Below, one piece after another: positions 34,014 to 41,290 of a stretch of DNA of 64,000 nucleotides. The DNA is from Clostridia bacterium (lineage in GTDB: Bacteria > Bacillota > Clostridia > Oscillospirales > Butyricicoccaceae), in assembly GCA_017408985.1 (NCBI GenBank), contig JAFQTO010000020.1, forward strand, positions 62,001 through 126,000, written 5' to 3'. Position numbers and translations under genes: made by a program. Positions within the stretch are counted from its first letter, which is position 1. Every line of letters starts with the position of its first letter. The notes beneath the pieces were generated by a model. The model searched no databases and was not told the DNA's origin. It was given only the letters and a program-made list of their open reading frames with translations.

Positions 34014-35330
34014 GTGAAGTTAATCAGCACAGAAAAGAAAGAGAAAAATCAGGTAGAGCTGTCGATTCTGGTCGACAAGGAAGAGTTTGAGAAGGCTTGT
34101 GAGCGTTCTTACCGTATGAACGTTGGCAAGATCAACATTCAGGGCTTCCGCAAGGGCAAGGCTCCCCGTAAGATCATCGAGAAGCTGTATGGTCCCGAAG
34201 TATTTTACGAAGATGCCATGAACTTTGCTTGCGAGGACTCTTATTATGAGGCTGTCAAGGCTGCGGGCATTACACCCGTTGACCGTCCCGCTGTTACCGA
34301 TCTGGACATCAAAGACGGCGAATTTACTTATAAGGCTATCGTAACCGTTAAGCCTGAGGCTGAGATCGGCGAGTACAAGGGTCTTGAGGCTGAAAAGCAG
34401 ACCATTCGCGTGACCGAGAAGGAGATCGAGGCTGAGATCGAGCGTGTAAGAGAGCGTAATGCACGTCAGGTAACCGTTGAGCGCGCTGTTGAGAACGGCG
34501 ACATTATTACTTTTGACTTTGACGGCTACGTTGACGGTGTCGCATTCGACGGCGGCAAGGCTGAGGACTATGACCTCAAGATCGGCTCCGGTATGTTCAT
34601 CCCCGGCTTTGAGGAGCAGCTGGTCGGCAAGACCGCAGGCGAGGCTTGTGACGTTATCGTTACTTTCCCCGAGGATTATCAGGCAACTGAGCTGGCAGGC
34701 AAGGAAGCTACCTTCAAGTGCCTTATCAAGGCCGTCAAGGAGAGCGTAAAGCCCGAGCTGGACGATGAGTTCGCAAAGGACGTTTCCGAGTTTGACACTC
34801 TCGACGAGTACAAAGCAAGCGTAAAGGCACGCATCCGCGAGGGCAAAGAGCAGAGAGCTGCTGCTGATTTCGAGGAGAAGATCCTGGACAAGCTGCTCGA
34901 GGGTATGAATTGTGAGATCCCCGACATTATGATCCAGACCCAGACCGACAAGATCGTTGACGATTTCTCCTACCGCCTCGCTGCACAGGGTATGGATATG
35001 AATACATATCTGCAGATGAGCGGTATGACTATGGAGTCCTTCCGTCAGGTATTCAGCGTTCAGGCTGAGCGTAACGTCAAGGTTCGTCTGGCTCTTGAGG
35101 CTGTTGCAAAGGCAGAAGGCATCGAGATCACCGATGAAGCTGTTGAAGCTGAGTTCGCTGCACTTGCTGAGAACAACAAGATGGACATCGCACGTGTCAA
35201 GGAGTTTATCGCTGCTGAAGATATGAAGGGCGATATGCTGGTTCAGAAGGCTCTTGAGATCGTCAAGTCCACTGCAAAGGCTGCAAAGAAGCCTGCCGCA
35301 AAGAAGGCAGCTAAAAAAGACGAAGAATAA
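34014..35330 (+). CDS. tig: Trigger factor
   Basis: Ribosome-bound chaperone and peptidyl-prolyl isomerase. The 438 residues comprise the N-terminal ribosome-binding domain with the signature INIQGFRKGKAPR (about 40-52), the FKBP domain (about 150-240, with GDIITFDFDGYVDGVAFDGG), a helical C-terminal domain, and a Lys/Ala-rich tail. GTG start with AAGGGGGAA upstream. Codon use is strongly biased, as expected for a highly expressed gene. tig-clpP-clpX is the classical order. Confidence 0.97.
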   Translation: MKLISTEKKEKNQVELSILVDKEEFEKACERSYRMNVGKINIQGFRKGKAPRKIIEKLYGPEVFYEDAMNFACEDSYYEAVKAAGITPVDRPAVTDLDIKDGEFTYKAIVTVKPEAEIGEYKGLEAEKQTIRVTEKEIEAEIERVRERNARQVTVERAVENGDIITFDFDGYVDGVAFDGGKAEDYDLKIGSGMFIPGFEEQLVGKTAGEACDVIVTFPEDYQATELAGKEATFKCLIKAVKESVKPELDDEFAKDVSEFDTLDEYKASVKARIREGKEQRAAADFEEKILDKLLEGMNCEIPDIMIQTQTDKIVDDFSYRLAAQGMDMNTYLQMSGMTMESFRQVFSVQAERNVKVRLALEAVAKAEGIEITDEAVEAEFAALAENNKMDIARVKEFIAAEDMKGDMLVQKALEIVKSTAKAAKKPAAKKAAKKDEE

Positions 35331-35399
35331 TTCGTCACAATCAGACAAAAAATTCATCCCGTCGGATATACAATCATTACTGACGAAAGGAGTATGATC

Positions 35400-35981
35400 A
35401 TGCCTTATATCCCAATGGTAATTGAACAGAACAGCCGCGGAGAGCGTTCTTATGACATTTATTCCAGACTGCTCAATGACAGAATCATTATGCTGTCCGA
35501 TGAGGTCAATGATACCACTGCAAGTCTTATCGTTGCTCAGCTTCTTTACCTTGAAGCTCAGGACCCCGACAAGGACATAAGCTTTTATATCAACAGCCCG
35601 GGCGGCTCTGTCAGTGCAGGTATGGCAATTTATGATACTATGCAGTACATCAAGTGTGACGTCAGCACCATTTGCGTCGGTATGGCTGCAAGCATGGGTG
35701 CATTTCTGCTCAGCGCGGGTGCAAAGGGCAAGAGATATGCTCTTCCTAACAGTGAGATAATGATCCATCAGCCTCTTGGCGGAATGAAGGGCCAGGCAAG
35801 CGATATCAAGATCCATGCCGACCATATTCTGCGTACCAAGGACAAACTCAACCGTATTCTCAGCGAGAGAACGGGACAGCCTATCGAGGTCATTGAGAGA
35901 GACACCGACCGAGATAACTTTATGACAGCTGCCCAGGCAGCCGAGTACGGACTTATTGATAAAGTCTTTGAGAAGAGGTAA
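35400..35981 (+). CDS. clpP: ATP-dependent Clp protease proteolytic subunit
   Basis: Serine protease chamber of ClpXP/ClpCP. The ATG at 35400 is chosen, as AAAGGAG is 7 bases upstream; an ATG at 35394 is too close. It has 193 residues with Ser98 (GMAASMGA), His123 (IHQPLGG) and a C-terminal Asp region ([10 protein letters not shown]). It is followed by clpX after 2 bp. A 7-bp inverted repeat TTCGTCA / TGACGAA (35331-35337, 35381-35387) could partly pair the leader near the ribosome binding site. Confidence 0.97.
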   Translation: MPYIPMVIEQNSRGERSYDIYSRLLNDRIIMLSDEVNDTTASLIVAQLLYLEAQDPDKDISFYINSPGGSVSAGMAIYDTMQYIKCDVSTICVGMAASMGAFLLSAGAKGKRYALPNSEIMIHQPLGGMKGQASDIKIHADHILRTKDKLNRILSERTGQPIEVIERDTDRDNFMTAAQAAEYGLIDKVFEKR

Positions 35982-35983
35982 CT

Positions 35984-37255
35984 ATGGCAGGAAATTCGAG
36001 GAATCCTGTCTGCAGCTTCTGCGGCCGCAGGCAGGATGAGGTTGAGCGTCTTTTTATAGGAAAAGATGCTTGTATCTGCAACGAGTGCGTGAATGTATGC
36101 TTTGACTTGATGGAGGGCAAAACACCCAACAGACATGCAAAGGGCGGTAAAAACGACAAAGCCGAAAAGCTGACTATTGCCGATTTTCCCCGTCCCAATG
36201 AGATGAAGGCTGTTTTGGATCAGTATGTCATCGGTCAGGACAAAGCCAAGATCGCACTTTGCGTTGCGGTATACAACCATTATAAGCGTATTACCGCTGT
36301 CAAGGGTGAGACTGACGTAGAGCTCAGCAAGAGCAATATTCTTATGATCGGTCCCACCGGTTGCGGAAAGACCTATCTTGCACAGTCTTTGGCAAAGGCG
36401 CTTAACGTGCCTTTTGCCATAGCTGACGCGACCACTCTGACCGAGGCAGGTTACGTAGGCGAGGATGTTGAGAATATCCTGCTCCGTCTGCTTCAGGCTG
36501 CCGATTTTGACGTTGAGCAGGCTCAGAAGGGTATTATCTATATTGACGAGATAGACAAGATCGCCCGCAAGAGTGAGAATGTTTCCATCACCCGTGACGT
36601 ATCGGGCGAGGGTGTTCAGCAGGCTCTGCTCAAGATTCTTGAGGGTACCGTTGCAAACGTTCCTCCCAAGGGCGGCAGAAAGCATCCCCAGCAGGAGTTT
36701 ATCCAGATAGACACCTCCAATATCCTCTTTATATGCGGTGGTGCATTTGACGGACTTGATAAGGTCATCGAGAAGAGATTGGGAAGCAGCGTAGTTGGTT
36801 TCGGCTCAAAAATTCTGTCTAAGGAAGACAAGACCACCGACAAGATTCTTCGCCTTGCCGAAGCGCACGACGTTATCAAGTTCGGACTTATTCCCGAGCT
36901 TGTTGGCAGACTTCCCGTTATAGTGTCTCTCGACCAGCTTGATAAGGAAGCTTTGCTTGATATACTCATCAAGCCCAAAAACGCCATCATCAAGCAGTAC
37001 AAGCGTCTGTTCGAGATTGACGGTGTTGAGTTGGAGTTTGAGCAGGATGCATTGGACGCTATAGTGGAGAAGACTCTCGAGAGAGGAACGGGCGCAAGAG
37101 GCCTACGTTCTGTGCTTGAGAGCATTATGCTTGAGATTATGTACGATGCCGCTTCGGACAAGACTCTTGATCGGGTCGTTATCACAAAAGATTGCGTACT
37201 GGGACTTGCTCAGCCCAAAACCACATCAAAACTGCTTGCCGAGGGTAAGCGATAA
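35984..37255 (+). CDS. clpX: ATP-dependent Clp protease ATP-binding subunit ClpX
   Basis: AAA+ unfoldase that feeds ClpP. The 423 residues begin with a four-Cys zinc finger (Cys10, 13, 32, 35), then Walker A GPTGCGKT (near 120), Walker [10 protein letters not shown], the GYVGEDVE pore loop, and RGTGARGLR sensor 2. AGAGGT precedes the ATG. Ended by a strong terminator. Confidence 0.98.
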   Translation: MAGNSRNPVCSFCGRRQDEVERLFIGKDACICNECVNVCFDLMEGKTPNRHAKGGKNDKAEKLTIADFPRPNEMKAVLDQYVIGQDKAKIALCVAVYNHYKRITAVKGETDVELSKSNILMIGPTGCGKTYLAQSLAKALNVPFAIADATTLTEAGYVGEDVENILLRLLQAADFDVEQAQKGIIYIDEIDKIARKSENVSITRDVSGEGVQQALLKILEGTVANVPPKGGRKHPQQEFIQIDTSNILFICGGAFDGLDKVIEKRLGSSVVGFGSKILSKEDKTTDKILRLAEAHDVIKFGLIPELVGRLPVIVSLDQLDKEALLDILIKPKNAIIKQYKRLFEIDGVELEFEQDALDAIVEKTLERGTGARGLRSVLESIMLEIMYDAASDKTLDRVVITKDCVLGLAQPKTTSKLLAEGKR

Positions 37256-37265
37256 TATAAACTAA

Positions 37266-37289
37266 GCCGCTCAGACGAGCGGCTTTTTT
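37266..37289 (+). terminator. Intrinsic terminator after clpX
   Basis: Stem GCCGCTC / GAGCGGC (37266-37272, 37277-37283), loop AGAC, followed by six Ts. Ends the tig-clpP-clpX unit. Confidence 0.93.
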
Positions 37290-37384
37290 GTAGTCTTTCT
37301 GTCCGAGATAAGTATTGGTGAATAAAAAAATAACATTTTCAATGAATATTATGCATAATATGTAAATTCACGTTCCTGAAGTGA

Positions 37385-37642
37385 GACAAATCCGTACTTT
37401 GCCATAAAGCAAATAAGAAAGCAGTCAAACTTATTCCTGCATACATTATCATCGTTCTCTATGCTGTAGCACTTATCCTGTATCTGGTTGATATGCTAAA
37501 TGGAAGTGACGGAGTTGCAATCTGGCAGATATTCGCTTTTTTTATCTTAGTTTCTGATACTGTTGCTCTTGTTCCTGATACTGTTGCTCTTGTTACTGAT
37601 ATAGTTGCGTGGGTTGTTTGTAATCAAATCCAAAAGAAATAG
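37385..37642 (+). pseudogene. Hydrophobic ORF fragment inside the inverted-repeat element
   Basis: Open from a TGA at 37382 to TAG at 37640. It encodes a basic start (KANKKAVK), a membrane helix (LIPAYIIIVLYAVALILYLV) and a second hydrophobic part with a tandem repeat (SDTVALV, PDTVALV, TDIVAWV). The only in-frame ATG (37493) falls after the first helix, so the gene lacks a usable start and is probably a remnant or passenger. No family recognised. Confidence 0.45.
37554..37609 (+). repeat. 21-bp tandem repeat
   Basis: Two copies of a 21-bp unit (CTGATACTGTTGCTCTTGTT plus one base; 37554-37574 and 37575-37595) differ only in the last base, and a third, diverged partial copy follows. It lies in the hydrophobic frame inside the 491-bp element, where it repeats a seven-residue unit. 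Confidence 0.85.
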
Positions 37643-37691
37643 AAGTAAGTTAATTCCTCGTTGTTGAAGCGAATAGTATATATTCCATAGG

Positions 37692-37719
37692 AGGAGCAAG
37701 GTATATCAAGCTTGCTCCT
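37692..37719 (+). terminator. Hairpin inside the inverted-repeat element
   Basis: Stem AGGAGCAAG / CTTGCTCCT (37692-37700, 37711-37719) with a 10-base loop, followed by TTTGATTG. It would end a transcript of the hydrophobic frame; the T-tract is short. Confidence 0.5.
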
Positions 37720-37910
37720 TTTGATTGAGCATTCATAGAAAATGAATAAAAAGATCAGTTATGCACGCCAATACTTATCTCGGACAGAGAGTTTGTATTT
37801 TGCATATTGTAACAACTACACAACAGGATGTTAAATGTTTGGACATAAAGTTGGTTTATAATACGTTATAATATTGCTTATCCTTGTACTTTGGTTAGGA
37901 GGAATTATCT

Positions 37911-38585
37911 GTGAGATTACTGTATGCTGAGGATGAACCTGCACTGTCTGAAGCCGTTGTGGATTATCTGACATATCACAAGTATATCGTAGACCCGGTA
38001 TACGACGGTGATGCTGCATACGATTACGCACGAACGGGCGGATACGATGGAATTATTCTTGATATTATGCTTCCAAAACGGGATGGAATCGATGTGCTCA
38101 AGTCTTTGCGCGCCAACGGATGCACTACGCCCGTTCTTTTGCTTACCGCAAAAACTCAGGTAGAGGACCGTATCAAGGGTCTCGATATGGGTGCGGATGA
38201 TTATATCCCAAAGCCCTTTGATATGGGTGAGCTCCTTGCCCGCGTGAGGGCTATGCTCAGACGCAGGGATGAATTTCACCCAAATACCCTCAGTTTTGGC
38301 GACGTTATATTGAATATGCAGTCCTATGAGCTTGTGGTAGGGGATGTGTCATACCAGCTTCCGCGTCAGGAATACAGGCTTATGGAACAGCTTATTATCA
38401 ATAACAATATCTTTCTGTCTACCGAAGATCTGCTTATCAAAGCCTGGGGCTATAATGCAGAAACCGACGTTAACAGTGTATGGGTCTATATATCTTACCT
38501 TCGCAAGAGACTTTTGGAGATGAAGTCAAGAGTAGAGATAATATCCAAAAGAAATATAGGCTACAAACTGGAGTATCGCAAATGA
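37911..38585 (+). CDS. OmpR-family response regulator
   Basis: DNA-binding response regulator of 224 residues. Receiver domain (1-115) with acidic pocket Glu7-Asp8, phospho-acceptor Asp51 (DGIILDIMLPKRDG), Thr in LLLTAKT and Lys in YIPKPFD; winged-helix domain (about 125-222) ending VWVYISYLRKRL and RNIGYKLE. GTG start with TAGGAGGA 7 bases upstream. Two TATAAT boxes (37857-37862, 37867-37872) lie in the leader without convincing -35 partners. The kinase gene overlaps its stop. Confidence 0.95.
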   Translation: MRLLYAEDEPALSEAVVDYLTYHKYIVDPVYDGDAAYDYARTGGYDGIILDIMLPKRDGIDVLKSLRANGCTTPVLLLTAKTQVEDRIKGLDMGADDYIPKPFDMGELLARVRAMLRRRDEFHPNTLSFGDVILNMQSYELVVGDVSYQLPRQEYRLMEQLIINNNIFLSTEDLLIKAWGYNAETDVNSVWVYISYLRKRLLEMKSRVEIISKRNIGYKLEYRK

Positions 38586-39802
38586 GTAATAAGCTGAAAA
38601 AACGGTTTATTATATTCTCTATGATATCGGTGACCGTTTTGCTGGTGTTCATAATCATTGCTATAAACGGACTCAACTGGTTTATGCTTTCGAAACAGTC
38701 GGATATGATGGTTGAGTCGCTTCTTGATGACAAAGAAATATTTGACAAAAACGTCATAGATCGTCCGCCTCCCGATATCTACACATTCGTAGAGAAGGGA
38801 ATGCGCGCAAAACAGTTTTTTGTCGTGTATTTTGATGACGAAAATAATATAAGCGACATCGACACCAAAAATATACCCTCCATGGAAAATGCCGACGCAG
38901 AAGAATATGCTGCGCATGCAATTAAAACTGCAAAGCAAACCGGAAAGATCGACGGATATAAGTATGCCGTCAGGGAATTTGACGGCGGAACCAAAGTGGT
39001 ATTTCTGGACGTTTCCGATCAGAACAATATGCTGCTGATGGTAATGTTGGTTTCCTGCGCTATTGGATTAGTATGCTGGATCACGGTGCTGCTAATTGTT
39101 ATCCTGCTTTCGGGTAAGGTGATCAGGCCCGTTTTACAGGGAATAGAAAAACAAAAGCAGTTCATCACCAATGCAGGCCACGAAATGAAAACACCGCTTG
39201 CCATAATCCAGTCAAATAATGACACAATGGCGCTGATTCACGGAGAAAACAAATACAATATCCATATAAGTAATCAGACGAAGCGGCTTAATAAGCTGAT
39301 GACAAATCTGCTTGTGCTGTCAAGACTGGATGAGGATATATACTTCGAAAAGGAATGTGTCGATGTGAGCGAGATGGCTGATAAACTTCTGCCTGCGTAT
39401 ATCGAAGAGGCAAACCGCAGGGAGATACTGTTCGATGCAAAGATCAACGAGGGGATAACCCTGAATATCAACAGAGAAAACCTCAGCCAGCTTATGACAG
39501 CGCTCCTTGACAATGCTGTAAAATATACACGTTCGGGCGGGAAGATAGGATTTTGCCTCTCAGCAGACGGCAAGCGTGTGCGTATTGTAGAGGAAAATTC
39601 CTGTGACGTCCCGGCAGAGCCTGACACGGAAAGATTATTTGAGCGTTTTTATCGCGGTGACAAAGCCCGTACTCAGGATGGCAGTACGATGGGATTCGGT
39701 ATAGGACTGTCATCGGCTCGGGCTATCTGCGAAAATTTCGGCGGTAAGCTTACTGCTGAATACGTGGACGGCTGTATGATCAGGTTTACGGCTGTCTTAT
39801 AA
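38582..39802 (+). CDS. Sensor histidine kinase
   Basis: A 406-residue membrane kinase; the ATG at 38582 overlaps the regulator stop (ATGA). Two membrane helices (about 9-30 and 150-176) enclose an extracytoplasmic sensor of roughly 115 residues with no domain I can name. Then HisKA with the phospho-acceptor His200 (NAGHEMKTPLA), and HATPase with the N-box LLDNAVKYT and the G2 box GFGIGLSSARAI. It partners the 37911 regulator. The position directly before the VTC-DUF4956-CotH genes suggests it controls them. Confidence 0.94.
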   Translation: MSNKLKKRFIIFSMISVTVLLVFIIIAINGLNWFMLSKQSDMMVESLLDDKEIFDKNVIDRPPPDIYTFVEKGMRAKQFFVVYFDDENNISDIDTKNIPSMENADAEEYAAHAIKTAKQTGKIDGYKYAVREFDGGTKVVFLDVSDQNNMLLMVMLVSCAIGLVCWITVLLIVILLSGKVIRPVLQGIEKQKQFITNAGHEMKTPLAIIQSNNDTMALIHGENKYNIHISNQTKRLNKLMTNLLVLSRLDEDIYFEKECVDVSEMADKLLPAYIEEANRREILFDAKINEGITLNINRENLSQLMTALLDNAVKYTRSGGKIGFCLSADGKRVRIVEENSCDVPAEPDTERLFERFYRGDKARTQDGSTMGFGIGLSSARAICENFGGKLTAEYVDGCMIRFTAVL

Positions 39803-39913
39803 TTTACATGTTATTAATGAAGCTTTTTACATTATTTTTAATATTTATAAGTTTTTTAATGTTCATCATAGGTTGGATGGCTATAATTATATTCGGGAGA
39901 GGAGGAATGCTGT

Positions 39914-40585
39914 TTGCAATACAGACACGAAGTCAAGTTTGAGATAAGCAGACAGGATATACCGATATTACGTCAGCGGCTTGGCGCGGTGATGAAGCGT
40001 GACAAACATGCTGTAGACGGCGCATATACAATACGAAGCTTATATTTTGACAATATTGATGACAAGGCTCTCAGAGAAAAGATCAACGGCGTCAATATCC
40101 GTGAAAAATACAGGATCCGTATGTATAACAATGATACCTCGGTCATTCATCTTGAACGCAAGTTCAAGCGTGGGGGACTCGGGTACAAGAACTCAGCAGA
40201 TATTACCCCGAAGCAAGCGCAAGATATCATCAATGGCGATATTGCGTGGATGGCGTGCAGTGACGATGAGGTTATTTTGTCCTTTTATACACGATTGCGA
40301 ACTCAGGGTCTCAAACCAAAGGTTATAGTTGACTATACCAGAGAGCCTTATGTGTTCGGGGCGGGAAATGTCCGCGTAACTATTGACAGCGACATCAGAA
40401 CGGGATTGAGCTGTACGGATTTTCTGAACGCACATTGCCTCACCGTTCCGATAAAGGATTCACCCTGCATTTTAGAAGTCAAATGGGACGGGTTTTTGCC
40501 TGATGTGATAAGGGATGCCCTCCGGCTTGACAGCAGACAAAACGGTGCGTTTTCAAAATACGCCGCCTGCCGTATGTACGATTGA
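39914..40585 (+). CDS. VTC-domain protein (polyphosphate polymerase-like)
   Basis: A 223-residue VTC-domain protein. TTG start with GAGGAGG 8 bases upstream. Seen: YRHEVKFEI at the N-terminus, YTIRSLYFDN, REKYRIRMYN and HLERKFKRGG, then ILEVKWDGFLPD; these basic and acidic residues line the tunnel that in yeast VTC makes polyphosphate from ATP. Bacterial members are little studied, and activity is not proven. It is followed by DUF4956 and CotH genes in what looks like one operon, a grouping common in Clostridia. It has no membrane segment of its own. Confidence 0.88.
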   Translation: MQYRHEVKFEISRQDIPILRQRLGAVMKRDKHAVDGAYTIRSLYFDNIDDKALREKINGVNIREKYRIRMYNNDTSVIHLERKFKRGGLGYKNSADITPKQAQDIINGDIAWMACSDDEVILSFYTRLRTQGLKPKVIVDYTREPYVFGAGNVRVTIDSDIRTGLSCTDFLNAHCLTVPIKDSPCILEVKWDGFLPDVIRDALRLDSRQNGAFSKYAACRMYD

Positions 40586-40612
40586 TATTTGGATAATAAA
40601 GGAGTAGAAAAA

Positions 40613-41284
40613 ATGACTTTCAACGATATTTTCAAATCCAGTTTTCTGGAAAACGTAACCTCTGTCAGCATTCTTGATATGGTGCTTACAATAGTTCTTG
40701 CTTTTGGCGTGGGCTTGTTTATATTCCTGATATACAAGAAGACCTATCGCGGCGTAATGTACTCTGCCGCATTCGGCACCACACTGATCGCACTTACTAT
40801 GATAACCTCGATCGTTATCCTTGCAGTTACCTCCAACGTAGTTCTGTCTCTTGGTATGGTCGGTGCGCTGTCCATAGTCAGATTTAGAACTGCAATCAAA
40901 GATCCTCTGGATATTGCCTTCCTGTTCTGGTCTATAGGTGCAGGCATTATTCTTGCCGCCGGTATGATTCCTCTCGCCGTTATAGGAAGTGTGTGCATAG
41001 GTCTTATCCTGCTGTTTTTTGTAAACAGAAAGTCTCACACCCATCCTTATATGATAGTGCTAAGCTGTGTCGACCATAATGCAGAGCTTATGGCAAAAGA
41101 ATGTATAGGTAACTACGTTGTCCGTGCAATCGTCAAGAGCAAATCGGCTGTAAAGGGTGCGGTCGAGATGAATATTGAAGTCCGTCTCAAAGATGATAAT
41201 ACCGATTTTGTAAACCTGTTGTCTGATATCCCCGGAGTAAACAGTGCCGTTCTTGTATCGTATAACGGCGATTATATGGGGTAA
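40613..41284 (+). CDS. DUF4956 membrane protein
   Basis: A 223-residue protein with four predicted membrane helices in the first 145 residues (ILDMVLTIVLAFGVGLFIFLIY; AAFGTTLIALTMITSIVILAV; then two after IVRFRTAIKDPLDIAFLFWS, the family signature) and a soluble C-terminal domain of about 75 residues. ATG at 40613 with AAAGGAG 9 bases upstream. Always seen with VTC and CotH proteins in such operons; its role is unknown, possibly the membrane platform or a channel. Confidence 0.88.
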   Translation: MTFNDIFKSSFLENVTSVSILDMVLTIVLAFGVGLFIFLIYKKTYRGVMYSAAFGTTLIALTMITSIVILAVTSNVVLSLGMVGALSIVRFRTAIKDPLDIAFLFWSIGAGIILAAGMIPLAVIGSVCIGLILLFFVNRKSHTHPYMIVLSCVDHNAELMAKECIGNYVVRAIVKSKSAVKGAVEMNIEVRLKDDNTDFVNLLSDIPGVNSAVLVSYNGDYMG

Positions 41285-41290
41285 ATCACG

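Larger units (their letters stand above)
37298..37788. mobile_element. 491-bp element with 21-bp perfect terminal inverted repeats (MITE-like)
   Basis: The 21 bases at 37298-37318 (beginning TCTGTCCGAGATAAG) are repeated exactly, inverted, at 37768-37788. Between them: a 16-bp perfect palindrome (37346-37361), an open frame for a small hydrophobic protein without a standard start (37385-37642), and a hairpin (37692-37719). No transposase is encoded, so it would be a non-autonomous element. No clear target-site duplication was found. It fills most of the 655-bp gap between clpX and the two-component genes and begins 9 bp after the clpX terminator. Confidence 0.75.

Noticed and set aside
34020-35825. 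A 601-codon open frame on the minus strand across tig and clpP
   Set aside because: It is a mirror of the biased codon use of tig (few stops on the complementary frame). No ribosome binding site, no recognisable domain, and the sense genes are certain.
37554-37609. Short tandem repeats as a possible CRISPR array
   Set aside because: The units are contiguous without spacers and lie in a coding-like frame; no cas genes are present.
37789-37910. Promoter for the two-component genes from the TATAAT boxes at 37857 and 37867
   Set aside because: Neither box has a good -35 at 16-18 bp (TTGGAC at 37839 is 12 or 22 bp away), so no specific promoter is called.
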